A stretch of 64,000 bases of DNA from Pasteurella sp049941595 (GTDB taxonomy: Bacteria > Pseudomonadota > Gammaproteobacteria > Enterobacterales > Pasteurellaceae), in assembly GCA_049941595.1 (NCBI GenBank), contig JBNFNA010000003.1, positions 186,001 through 250,000 of the forward strand. The letters are read 5' to 3'. Each line of letters opens with the position of its first letter. Position 1 is the stretch's first letter. The position numbers and the translations under genes are program-made. The notes under the pieces were generated by a model, which was not told the origin of the DNA, ran no database searches, and saw nothing but the letters and a program-made list of their open reading frames with translations. Below are positions 18,408 to 26,011 of this stretch, piece after piece.

Positions 18408-19913
18408 ATGTCAGAACAAATTCAAGAACTTGATCTTAATGGCGAAATGTTAGTTCGTCGTGAAAAACTAGCGGCATTACGCGCAAAAGGTAACCCATTT
18501 CCAAACACCTTCCGTCGTGATGCATTAGCAGCAGATTTACATACACAATACGATGCAATTGAAGGCGACGAATTAAAAGCACAAGAAGTTGAAGTGAAAG
18601 TTGCTGGTCGTATTATGACACGTCGTGCAATGGGTAAAGCTACTTTTATCACATTACAAGATATGTCTGGTCGTATCCAACTTTACGTAGCACGTGATAA
18701 CTTACCTGAAGGCGTTTACGCTGAAAATGTCGGCACTTGGGACTTAGGTGATATCGTTGGTGTGAAAGGTACATTATTTAAAACCAAAACGAACGAATTG
18801 ACGGTACGTTGTACTGAAGTGGAATTATTAACCAAAGCACTTCGCCCATTACCAGATAAATTCCACGGTTTAAGCGATCAAGAAACGCGTTACCGTCAAC
18901 GTTATTTAGATTTAATATCCAATGAAGAATCACGCCGTACTTTCATTATTCGTTCAAAAGTAATTGCGGGCATTCGTGATTACTTTATTTCTAAAGGCTT
19001 TATGGAAGTTGAAACCCCTATGTTACAAATCATTCCGGGTGGTGCTTCTGCGCGTCCATTTATCACTCACCACAACGCATTAGATGTGGATATGTACTTA
19101 CGCATCGCACCAGAGCTTTACTTAAAACGTTTAGTCGTTGGTGGCTTCGAGCGTGTATTTGAATTAAACCGTAACTTCCGTAACGAAGGTGTTTCTGTTC
19201 GTCACAACCCTGAGTTCACAATGCTTGAATACTACCAAGCATACGCAGACTACCACGATTTAATGGACAACACTGAAGAATTATTACGCAAACTTGCTAT
19301 CGATATTTTAGGTACAACCATTGTGCCTTACGGTGAATATGAATTTGACTTCGGTAAACCATTTGAGCGTATCACAATGCACGATGCAATCTTAAAATAC
19401 GGTGCCGATAAAGGTATCGAAAAAGAAGATTTATACGACTTTGATCGTGCTGTTGCAGTAGCGAAAAAATTAGGCATCGAAGTACAAAAATCTTGGGGCT
19501 TAGGTAGCCTTGTAAATGTGATTTTTGAAGAAGTGGCTGAACATCACTTAATTCAACCTACGTTCTTAATGGCACACCCTGCTGAAATTTCACCATTAGC
19601 ACGTCGTAATGATGAAAACCCAGAAGTAACTGATCGTTTCGAGTTATTCATTGGTGGTCGTGAAATTGGTAACGGTTTCTCTGAGTTAAACGACGCAGAA
19701 GACCAAAATGAACGTTTCGATGCGCAAGTTGCAGCGAAAGAAGCAGGTGATGATGAAGCGATGTTCAAAGATGAAGATTTCGTAACCGCACTTGAACACG
19801 GGTTACCACCAACAGCTGGTGAAGGTTTAGGAATTGACCGATTAGCGATGTTATTTGCAAATGCGGCATCAATTCGAGATGTAATCCTCTTCCCTGCAAT
19901 GAAGCAAAAATAA
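18408..19913 (+). CDS. lysS: Lysyl-tRNA synthetase, class II
   Basis: Charges tRNA-Lys with lysine. The 501 residues comprise the N-terminal OB-fold anticodon-binding domain (about 60-150, VAGRIMTRRAMGKATFITLQDMSGRIQLY) and the class II catalytic core. Visible are motif 1 (GFMEVETPMLQ), motif 2 (FRNEGVSVRHNPEFTMLEYY near 265) and motif 3 (GEGLGIDRLAMLF near 475). It follows prfB by 61 bases; a small hairpin (TCGGGATAA with TTATCCGA, about 18350-18376) lies in that gap. Compare EpmA at 4.4 kb, which has only the catalytic domain. Confidence 0.97.
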   Translation: MSEQIQELDLNGEMLVRREKLAALRAKGNPFPNTFRRDALAADLHTQYDAIEGDELKAQEVEVKVAGRIMTRRAMGKATFITLQDMSGRIQLYVARDNLPEGVYAENVGTWDLGDIVGVKGTLFKTKTNELTVRCTEVELLTKALRPLPDKFHGLSDQETRYRQRYLDLISNEESRRTFIIRSKVIAGIRDYFISKGFMEVETPMLQIIPGGASARPFITHHNALDVDMYLRIAPELYLKRLVVGGFERVFELNRNFRNEGVSVRHNPEFTMLEYYQAYADYHDLMDNTEELLRKLAIDILGTTIVPYGEYEFDFGKPFERITMHDAILKYGADKGIEKEDLYDFDRAVAVAKKLGIEVQKSWGLGSLVNVIFEEVAEHHLIQPTFLMAHPAEISPLARRNDENPEVTDRFELFIGGREIGNGFSELNDAEDQNERFDAQVAAKEAGDDEAMFKDEDFVTALEHGLPPTAGEGLGIDRLAMLFANAASIRDVILFPAMKQK

Positions 19914-19923
19914 TCTTCTTCGC

Positions 19924-19956
19924 TATCCCCAGCCTAGTGTTGGGGATACTTCTTTT
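19924..19956 (+). terminator. lysS terminator
   Basis: TATCCCCA and TGGGGATA form an 8-bp stem around a 9-base loop, followed by CTTCTTTT. Confidence 0.82.
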
Positions 19957-19970
19957 ATAAGGTGTAAAAA

Positions 19971-21208
19971 ATGAAAAATAGTGTGCTCACTTTCAAGTTT
20001 ATTTTGTTGTTGTCTTGGTCATTGCTGAGCATAACGAGTTGGTCTAAAACAATGACAATTTATTTAGATCCAGCCTCATTGCCTGCATTAAATCAATTAA
20101 TGCACTTCACTCAAGAAAGTGAAGATAAAGAAACACCTCGAATTTTTGGGCTTTCTCGTTTTAAACTCCCTGAAGATATTACTGCCCAATATAAAAATAT
20201 TCACTTTGTAGAGCTCGAGGATCACAGTCCTAGCACAGAAATTTTTACCATATTAGATCAATATTCTGAAAAGCTAGAGTTAGATCTACATATAAATGCT
20301 GCACACTCAATAAAGTTATTTCAGCCTATTTTGGCGTATCGTTTCAAACATCCAGACCGCATTTCAATCAAAAGCCTGAATCTTTATGATGACGGCACAA
20401 TGGAATATGTCGATTTAGAGAAAGAAGAAACGAAAGACATCCAAAGTGCGATTAAAAAAGCAGAAAAACAGCTTTCCAGTTACTTACTCACAGGTAAGAT
20501 CAGGTTTGCAAATCCAACCATCGCACGTTATGTTTGGCAGTCACAATACCCGGTGAAATATCATTTTTTAAGTACCGAATACTTTGAAAAAGCCGAATTT
20601 TTACAACCATTAAAAAGCTATTTAGCGGGGAATTATCAAAAAATGGATTGGTCGGCTTATGAGAAACTCACGCCTGAAAAACAAGCCTTTTATTTAAAAC
20701 TGGTTGGTTTTAATGATGAAATCAAACAGTTATTTGATACACAGCAACCAAAATTTATTTTCACTGGCACAACAACTTGGGAAGGTAAAACGGATGTGCG
20801 AGAATACTATGCACAACAGCAGTTGAATTTGCTCAAGCACTTTATTCAAACCGAAGGTGACTTGTTTATCGGTGAGCAATATAAAATCTACTTCAAAGGT
20901 CATCCAAGAGGTGGGGATATCAATGAGTATATTTTGAAGCACACCAAAATATCACGAATATTCCAGCGAATATTTCTTTTGAAATTCTAATGATGACAGG
21001 GTTATTGCCAGATAAAGTCGGAGGCGTGGCAAGTTCACTGTATTTCTCATTACCGAAAGAAAAAATTAGCCATATTATCTTTACTTCCAACAAAAAAATT
21101 AAAAGTAAAGAAGATGCACTGAATGATCCTTATGTACGTGTAATGTTACGTTTAGGGATGATCGATGAATCACAAATTATTTTTTGGGATAGCTTAAAAC
21201 AGTTATAA
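19971..21208 (+). pseudogene. GT80-family sialyltransferase interrupted by a one-base frameshift
   Basis: Strong resemblance, from memory, to the Pasteurella multocida multifunctional sialyltransferase PmST1 (family GT80), which transfers sialic acid from CMP-Neu5Ac to terminal galactose of lipooligosaccharide. The first frame (19971-20990) has a leader ending ITSWSKT, then TIYLDPASLPALNQLM, the catalytic-Asp motif LYDDGTMEYVDLEKEE and the catalytic-His motif KGHPRGG. At 20946-20949 four A residues stand where five would keep the frame. Restoring one A gives TKNITNIPANISFE and joins the second frame (20990-21208), which carries the nucleotide-binding Glu (SFE) and Ser-Ser (GGVASSLYF). The joined protein would be about 412 residues, the PmST1 length. 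As read, the product lacks the CMP-binding elements. Inactivation, strain variation or a base-call error are all possible. Next to neuA. Confidence 0.9.
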
Positions 21209-21237
21209 TTAGTTACTAAAACAAATAGGAACAAACT

Positions 21238-21909
21238 ATGAAAAATATCGCTATTATTCCAGCACGTGCTGGCTCAAAAGGGATTCCTGATAAAAACCTT
21301 CAGCCCGTTGGAGGGCACTCTCTGATTGGGCGTGCGATTTTAGCCGCTAAGCAAGCTGAAGTGTTTGATCAAATTGTCGTGACCTCGGATGGCGATAACA
21401 TTTTGCAAGAAGCAGAAAAATATGGCGCAACAGCAATCAAACGCCCTGCTGAACTTGCTCAAGATAGCTCAAGAACAATTGATGCCATTTTACACGCCCT
21501 TCAAACGTTAAAAATCTCGGAAGGCACTTGTACATTACTGCAACCAACCAGCCCGTTGCGTGATCATTTAGATATCAAAAATGCAATGGATATGTTCATC
21601 AATGGTGGGGTAAATTCAGTGGTATCCGCTTGTGAATGTGAGCATCATCCTTACAAAGCGTTTTCTTTAGGCAAAGATCACGAAGTATTACCTGTTCGTG
21701 AAATTGCTGATTTTGAGGCGGCTCGCCAAACCTTACCTAAAATGTATCGTGCCAATGGGGCAATTTACATTAACGATATTGCGCAGCTGCTCAAAGAAAA
21801 ATATTTCTTTATTCCTCCACTCAAGTTCTACTTAATGCCGACTTATCGTTCAGTAGATATTGATGTGAAACAGGATTTAGAATTGGCGGAAATTTTAGCA
21901 AATAAATAA
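21238..21909 (+). CDS. neuA: N-acylneuraminate cytidylyltransferase (CMP-sialic acid synthetase)
   Basis: Activates sialic acid with CTP to CMP-Neu5Ac, the donor for sialyltransferases; called SiaB or NeuA. The 223 residues carry the CTP-binding IIPARAGSKGIPDKN (7-21), VVTSDGDNIL, LLQPTSPLRD near 100, and YRANGAIYIND. It lies 29 bases after the broken sialyltransferase and is probably cotranscribed with it, forming a compact sialylation cassette between lysS and queC. This gene itself looks intact, so donor could still serve another sialyltransferase encoded elsewhere. Confidence 0.96.
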   Translation: MKNIAIIPARAGSKGIPDKNLQPVGGHSLIGRAILAAKQAEVFDQIVVTSDGDNILQEAEKYGATAIKRPAELAQDSSRTIDAILHALQTLKISEGTCTLLQPTSPLRDHLDIKNAMDMFINGGVNSVVSACECEHHPYKAFSLGKDHEVLPVREIADFEAARQTLPKMYRANGAIYINDIAQLLKEKYFFIPPLKFYLMPTYRSVDIDVKQDLELAEILANK

Positions 21910-21924
21910 CCGCACTTTGTCGTG

Positions 21925-21970
21925 AGTGGGCATTGCAACTGCTCAATGCAGTAGCAATCCCGCTTTTTTA
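21925..21970 (+). terminator. neuA terminator
   Basis: A long hairpin: AGTGGG with CCCGCT, then ATTGC with GCAAT and ACTGC with GCAGT around loop TCAAT, followed by six T residues and another T-rich run. It isolates the queCDE transcript. A partial uptake-signal region lies at 21909-21917. Confidence 0.85.
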
Positions 21971-21978
21971 TTTTTTAC

Positions 21979-22044
21979 AGTGGTTCGTAAACCTCCCACT
22001 TGAACAATGGATGTAACCAATCCTTGTTCGAAACAAAACTAGGA
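21979..22044 (+). promoter_or_regulatory. preQ1-I-like riboswitch in the queC leader, with an extra hairpin
   Basis: AGTGG (21979-21983) pairs with CCACT (21996-22000) as stem P1. The loop TTCGTAAACCT resembles preQ1-I loops. The 3' tail AAACAAAACTAGGA (22031-22044) closely matches the A-rich tail of preQ1-I aptamers. CCT at 21992-21994 can pair with AGG at 22041-22043, which is also the queC ribosome site, giving the expected pseudoknot and translational control. Between P1 and the tail lies an additional hairpin at 22002-22029: GAACAA with TTGTTC, then GGAT with ATCC. The gene controlled (queC, making preQ0 on the way to preQ1) supports the call. Family membership is inference; no covariance search was run. 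Confidence 0.72.
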
Positions 22045-22051
22045 AAACAAT

Positions 22052-22726
22052 ATGAATATTACAAACCCAAACGGCAATCGCAAAGCGGTTGTTATTTTCT
22101 CGGGTGGACAAGATTCCACCACCTGTCTGATTCAAGCCATTCAAGAATATGGTGTTGAGAATGTCGAGGCAGTCACCTTCCAATATGGTCAACGCCACGC
22201 TATTGAGCTAGAAAAAGCCCAATGGATTGCACAAGATCTTGGGGTTAAACAAACCTTAATTGATACCTCCGTTATCAAAGCCATTACGCAAAATGCACTA
22301 ATGGATGAAAACGCAACGATTGAACAACAAGGCAGCACGCCAAATACGTTTGTTGATGGTCGCAATGCGCTATTCCTACTCTATACGGCAATTTATGCCA
22401 AAGGTCAGGGCATTACTGATATTATTACTGGCGTATGCGAAACTGATTTCAGCGGTTATCCTGATTGCCGAGATGTGTTCATTAAATCAATGAATGTGAC
22501 TTTAAATCTGGCAATGGATTATTCCTTTAATATCAAAACGCCATTGATGTATCTCACCAAAGCACAAACTTGGCAATTAGCCGATGAGCTTGGCGCATTG
22601 GATTATATTCGCCAACACACGCACACCTGCTATATGGGTGTTGAGCAAGGTTGTGGCGAATGCCCGAGCTGCGTATTACGTGAAAATGGTTTAACCGAAT
22701 ATTTAGCAACAAAAAGAGCGGTCTAA
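22052..22726 (+). CDS. queC: 7-cyano-7-deazaguanine synthase
   Basis: ATP-dependent ligase converting 7-carboxy-7-deazaguanine and ammonia to preQ0 in queuosine biosynthesis. The 224 residues show the PP-loop SGGQDSTT at 17-24, VDGRNALFL near 110, GVCETDFSGYPDCR, and a C-terminal zinc site, C-YMGVEQG-CGECPSC. The ribosome site AGGA is part of the putative preQ1 aptamer tail. First of the tightly packed queC-queD-queE operon. Confidence 0.97.
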   Translation: MNITNPNGNRKAVVIFSGGQDSTTCLIQAIQEYGVENVEAVTFQYGQRHAIELEKAQWIAQDLGVKQTLIDTSVIKAITQNALMDENATIEQQGSTPNTFVDGRNALFLLYTAIYAKGQGITDIITGVCETDFSGYPDCRDVFIKSMNVTLNLAMDYSFNIKTPLMYLTKAQTWQLADELGALDYIRQHTHTCYMGVEQGCGECPSCVLRENGLTEYLATKRAV

Positions 22727-22728
22727 TT

Positions 22729-23154
22729 ATGTTTAAAATTGCAAAAGAATTTAGTTTTGATATGGCACATATGCTCGATGGGCACGATGGCAAATGCAAA
22801 AACTTACACGGCCACACTTACAAGTTACAAGTTGAACTTTGTGGCGAGTTACATCAATCTGGCCCGAAAAAAGGAATGGTCATCGATTTTTCAGATTTAA
22901 AAGCGATTGTGAAAAAACGTATTTTAGATCCAATGGATCACGCATTTATTTACGATTGTACAAGTGAAAAAGAATCCAAAGTGGCGAATTTATTACAATC
23001 TTTGGACTCAAAAACCTTCTCTCTTTCAACTCGTACCACCGCTGAAGAAATGGCGCGCTTTATTTTCAACTGTTTGAGATACGAAGAACATTTGCCCGTT
23101 TCTGCGATTCGCTTATGGGAAACACCGACTTCATTTTGTGAATATGAGGAATAA
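22729..23154 (+). CDS. queD: 6-carboxy-5,6,7,8-tetrahydropterin synthase
   Basis: Converts dihydroneopterin triphosphate to 6-carboxytetrahydropterin, the first committed queuosine step after GTP cyclohydrolase. The PTPS-fold protein has 141 residues with zinc-binding histidines in FDMAHMLDGH and NLHGHTYKLQVEL, and the catalytic Cys in GKCKNLHGH. The C-terminal ETPTSFCEYEE carries the pterin-anchoring Glu. It starts two bases after the queC stop. Confidence 0.95.
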   Translation: MFKIAKEFSFDMAHMLDGHDGKCKNLHGHTYKLQVELCGELHQSGPKKGMVIDFSDLKAIVKKRILDPMDHAFIYDCTSEKESKVANLLQSLDSKTFSLSTRTTAEEMARFIFNCLRYEEHLPVSAIRLWETPTSFCEYEE

Positions 23155-23159
23155 GTGCG

Positions 23160-23789
23160 GTGCAAATTAGAGAAATTTTTGAACCTGAATATAACATTGT
23201 TGAAATTTTCGAGAGCCTACAAGGCGAAGGTTTTAACACAGGTATGCCGAGCATTTTTGTGCGTTTTGGTAAATGCAACTTGGCTTGTCCTTGGTGCGAT
23301 ACCAATTACAATCAATACACTACGTGGTCACTCAGCCAAATTCTACAAAAAGTGCGGTCGTTTTCAGCTAAGAATATTATTATCACTGGTGGCGAACCGA
23401 CCATTGTACCTAAAATCGAGCATTTGCTAGAAGCATTGAAAGCTGAGGGGTATTTTTTAGCAATTGAAACCAATGGATTAAAAACAATTCCGAGCCAGAT
23501 TGATTATATTGCAACCAGCCCTAAACGCTTATATCAGCATAAATACCAGCAAAAATGCATTCCCTTTGCTAACGAGGTACGCATTGTGGCAGATGAAGAT
23601 GTGTTCAGTTTTTGTGAGCAAATTGAGCAACAAATCCAAGCTGAACGCTATTATTTATCTCCTTGTGAAATTGAAGGCGAAATGAATTTACTGGAAACCA
23701 TTACACAAATTGGCTTATTAAATCAACGAGTTAATAAACCAAAGTGGCAACTTAGCCTCCAAACCCACAAATTAATTGGCATTGAATAA
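23160..23789 (+). CDS. queE: 7-carboxy-7-deazaguanine synthase (radical SAM)
   Basis: Radical-SAM ring-contraction enzyme producing 7-carboxy-7-deazaguanine for QueC. The cluster motif is Cys39-x3-Cys43-x2-Cys46 (GKCNLACPWCDT), followed by TGGEPT. Length 209. The start is GTG at 23160, read as Met-Gln-Ile-Arg; GAGGAA lies just upstream. That GTG overlaps the uptake-signal core AAGTGCGGT, so a DNA-uptake motif contributes the initiation codon. A second uptake core lies inside the gene near 23350. Confidence 0.94.
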   Translation: MQIREIFEPEYNIVEIFESLQGEGFNTGMPSIFVRFGKCNLACPWCDTNYNQYTTWSLSQILQKVRSFSAKNIIITGGEPTIVPKIEHLLEALKAEGYFLAIETNGLKTIPSQIDYIATSPKRLYQHKYQQKCIPFANEVRIVADEDVFSFCEQIEQQIQAERYYLSPCEIEGEMNLLETITQIGLLNQRVNKPKWQLSLQTHKLIGIE

Positions 23790-23815
23790 AGGTGATTTTT
23801 CACCTTTATTCAGTT
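23782..23815 (+). terminator. queCDE terminator
   Basis: GAATAAAGGTGA and TCACCTTTATTC form a perfect 12-bp stem with a 4-base loop, followed by AGTTATTTTT. The stem begins inside the last queE codons. Confidence 0.88.
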
Positions 23816-23851
23816 ATTTTTGATTAAAAATCAAACAGCACTATATCCAAA

Positions 23852-23961
23852 TTAGCAATTATTCGAAAAGCAATAAATCTCCCTGAGCGCAGGCGGAAAA
23901 GTGAAAAAATCTTTTCTTTGATCGTGTGTAGGTGTCGGGAGCCCTAATGAATAATTGCTAA
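23852..23961. other. 110-base structured element with 13-base inverted termini (unassigned)
   Basis: TTAGCAATTATTC at 23852-23864 and its exact complement GAATAATTGCTAA at 23949-23961 enclose further nested pairing: CTCCC (23879-23883) with GGGAG (near 23937-23941), and GAAAAG with CTTTTC around loop TGAAAAAAT. The interior is more GC-rich (GAGCGCAGGCGG, GTAGGTGTCGGGAGCCC) than the flanks. No convincing ORF. It could be a folded RNA, or a short transposon-like repeat (MITE); I do not match it to 6S, 4.5S, tmRNA or a known riboswitch. Confidence 0.55.
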
Positions 23962-24118
23962 CTTTTTAGGATTTTTTCTAAGCTCCTTTTCTCCTATAAT
24001 TCTTGCCAATACAAAAAAACAATTCATCAACATCACCAACATTTCTAATGTTTTACCCTCTAATTTTTCTTTTAACTATGCAAATATTGTCATTAACCCA
24101 TTTTGGGAAATATTTTTC

Positions 24119-24148
24119 TTGATCATTATATAAATATATATATAATGA
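24119..24148 (+). promoter_or_regulatory. Promoter embedded in a 26-base palindrome
   Basis: TTGATC at 24119-24124 and TATAAT at 24141-24146, 16 bases apart, make a good sigma-70 promoter. The same stretch is palindromic: TCATTATATA (24123-24132) and TATATAATGA (24139-24148). The arms loosely resemble Fur half-sites (ATCATTAT, ATAATGA) but the spacing is not the standard 19-base Fur box, so the regulator is unknown. Confidence 0.45.
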
Positions 24149-24150
24149 AC

Positions 24151-24240
24151 TTGTTTTTAATTTGAAGTAGTAAATACACTTGGCTAATGCGAACACTCCC
24201 CCATAATCTTGAAAAAGATTTTCGCATTAGCCATTTTTTT
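24151..24240 (+). ncRNA. Candidate small RNA with Rho-independent terminator
   Basis: From the predicted start near 24151-24153 to seven T residues ending at 24240 is about 90 bases with no ORF. The 3' half folds as TGGCTAATGCGAA (24181-24193) with TTCGCATTAGCCA (24221-24233), enclosing an inner hairpin AATCTT-GAAA-AAGATT (24205-24220) and leaving CACTCCCCCAT (24194-24204) unpaired on one side. A strong promoter, exact terminator and exposed C-rich patch able to pair with Shine-Dalgarno sequences are the usual features of a trans-acting small RNA. It could instead be a leader attenuator for the Nif3 gene, though 80 bases separate them. Confidence 0.5.
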
Positions 24241-24322
24241 ATGCTGATTCCCCTTCTTATTCACTCTCAAATCCTTTACCATTGCGCTTATTTATTCTTG
24301 CTATATCAACTGAGATCAATCT

Positions 24323-25078
24323 ATGAATCATCTTGAACTTGAACAAATTTTAAATCAAAAACTCAATGCACAAAGCATTTCAGATTACGCCCCAAATGGT
24401 TTGCAGGTAGAAGGTAAAACTGAGATCAAAAAAATCATCACAGGTGTGACAGCGAGCCAAGCATTAATCGACTATGCGGTGAGCCAAAATGCCGATGCAC
24501 TTTTAGTTCATCACGGCTATTTTTGGAAAAGTGAAAATCCTTGCATTCGAGGAATGAAAGGGAAACGCATTAAAACCTTATTAGTCAATGATATCAACTT
24601 ATACGGCTATCACTTGCCTTTAGATGTACATCCAGAATTAGGCAATAATGCGCGTCTTGCAGAATTATTAGAAATTGAAAATTTACAGCCTTTAGAACAA
24701 GGTTCGGTCAGTATTCCAGTTTACGGCACCTTAAAAACACCACTCACGAGTGAAGCATTTGCAGTACGTATTGAGCAGGTTCTCAACCGTAAACCATTAG
24801 TTTGTAGCGAAAATGCACAGCACTTAATCCGCACTGTGGGCATTTGTACTGGCGGTGGTCAAGGTTATATTGATTTAGCCGCAAGCCAAGGCATTGATGC
24901 CTTTATTACAGGTGAAGTGTCCGAGCAAACTATCCATTCTGCACGTGAACAAGGTATTCATTTTTTTGCAGCGGGTCACCACGCAACAGAACGTTATGGC
25001 ATTAAAGCATTAGGCGAATGGCTAAGCCGTGAATATGGTTTCGATGTGGAATTTAAAGATATTGATAATCCTGCTTAA
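24323..25078 (+). CDS. Nif3-like dinuclear metal centre protein (YbgI family)
   Basis: Conserved protein of the Nif3/YbgI/DUF34 family, sometimes annotated as GTP cyclohydrolase I type 2; the cellular role is unsettled. The 251 residues show the metal-binding pattern VHHGYFWK near 72-79, HLPLDVHPELGNNARLAELL near 95-115, TGEVSEQ and a late GHHATERYGIKALG. A ring-shaped hexamer is known for relatives. It follows the 530-base intergenic region with the structured elements; no clear ribosome site stronger than GAGAT before the ATG at 24323. Confidence 0.88.
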   Translation: MNHLELEQILNQKLNAQSISDYAPNGLQVEGKTEIKKIITGVTASQALIDYAVSQNADALLVHHGYFWKSENPCIRGMKGKRIKTLLVNDINLYGYHLPLDVHPELGNNARLAELLEIENLQPLEQGSVSIPVYGTLKTPLTSEAFAVRIEQVLNRKPLVCSENAQHLIRTVGICTGGGQGYIDLAASQGIDAFITGEVSEQTIHSAREQGIHFFAAGHHATERYGIKALGEWLSREYGFDVEFKDIDNPA

Positions 25079-25164
25079 GTGGTTTTACATAAGGTCTGCT
25101 TTGTATTTATTCACATTTTCCCTTATACTAACGGGAATTTTTAACATACGAAAAGGTATTGATT

Positions 25165-25947
25165 ATGGGTTTCTTAACAAATAAACGTATTTTAATCGCA
25201 GGTGTTGCAAGCAATCGTTCAATCGCTTACGGTATCGCACAAGCGATGAAACGTGAAGGCGCAGAATTAGCGTTTACTTACCAAAATGATAAATTAAAAG
25301 GTCGTGTAGAAGAATTCGCTAAAGAATTAGGTTCAGATATCGTGATCCCTTGCGATGTGGGCACAGATGAAAGCATCGAGCAATGCTTTGCAGAATTAGC
25401 AAAACACTGGGATAAATTTGATGGTTTTGTTCACTCAATCGCATTCGCACCGGGTGATCAATTAGATGGTGACTACGTAGATGCAGTAAATCGTGAAGGT
25501 TTCCGTATCGCACACGATGTAAGTTCATATAGCTTCGTCGCAATGGCAAAAGCAGCACGTGGTATGTTAAATCCAAACTCTGCATTATTAACCCTTTCTT
25601 ACTTAGGTGCTGAGCGTGCGATCCCTAACTACAACGTAATGGGCTTAGCAAAAGCATCATTAGAAGCAAATACTCGCTTTATGGCTGCGTCTTTAGGTAA
25701 AGATGGCATTCGTGTCAATGCAATCTCTGCAGGGCCAATCCGCACTTTAGCTGCATCAGGTATCAAAAACTTCAAGAAAATGTTAGCTAACTTCGAACAA
25801 ACTGCTCCATTACGTCGTACAGTCACCATTGAAGATGTGGGTAACTCAGCAGCATTCTTATGTTCTGATTTAGCTGCAGGTGTAACAGGTGAAGTATTAC
25901 ACGTTGATGCTGGTTTCAGCATTGTTGCAATGGGCGAATTAGAATAA
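25165..25947 (+). CDS. fabI: Enoyl-[acyl-carrier-protein] reductase, NADH
   Basis: Last step of the fatty-acid elongation cycle, reducing trans-2-enoyl-ACP; target of triclosan. An SDR-family protein of 260 residues with the FabI-type cofactor loop GVASNRSIAYGIA and catalytic Tyr/Lys in NYNVMGLAKASLEAN. The start at 25165 (MGFLTNKRILIAG) is used because AAAAGG lies eight bases upstream; an in-frame ATG two codons earlier is less well placed. A terminator follows and separates it from rnb. Confidence 0.97.
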   Translation: MGFLTNKRILIAGVASNRSIAYGIAQAMKREGAELAFTYQNDKLKGRVEEFAKELGSDIVIPCDVGTDESIEQCFAELAKHWDKFDGFVHSIAFAPGDQLDGDYVDAVNREGFRIAHDVSSYSFVAMAKAARGMLNPNSALLTLSYLGAERAIPNYNVMGLAKASLEANTRFMAASLGKDGIRVNAISAGPIRTLAASGIKNFKKMLANFEQTAPLRRTVTIEDVGNSAAFLCSDLAAGVTGEVLHVDAGFSIVAMGELE

Positions 25948-25965
25948 CGCTTAATTTTTTTGATA

Positions 25966-25997
25966 AGAGCGGACAAATGTCCGCTTTTTTACTTTTT
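25966..25997 (+). terminator. fabI terminator
   Basis: AGCGGAC and GTCCGCT form a 7-bp GC-rich stem with loop AAAT, followed by TTTTTTACTTTTTT. Confidence 0.9.
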
Positions 25998-26011
25998 TAT
26001 GGATAACCTAA

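Noticed and set aside
20990..21208. Separate 72-residue gene downstream of the sialyltransferase frame
   Set aside because: Its sequence is the C-terminal part of the same GT80 enzyme in a shifted frame and begins at an internal methionine, so it is part of the broken gene.
23852..23961. 6S RNA, 4.5S RNA, tRNA or glycine/TPP riboswitch
   Set aside because: The element lacks the 4.5S tetraloop motif, the 6S length and bubble, a tRNA cloverleaf with TTCGA arm, and glycine or TPP aptamer core sequences.
24119..24148. Replication origin or DnaA-box cluster in the AT-rich palindrome
   Set aside because: No DnaA boxes (TTATCCACA-like) cluster here and no dnaA/gidA neighbourhood is present; a promoter explains the AT-richness.
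24119..24148. Canonical Fur box
   Set aside because: Half-sites resemble Fur arms but are too far apart for the 19-base consensus; kept only as a hypothesis.
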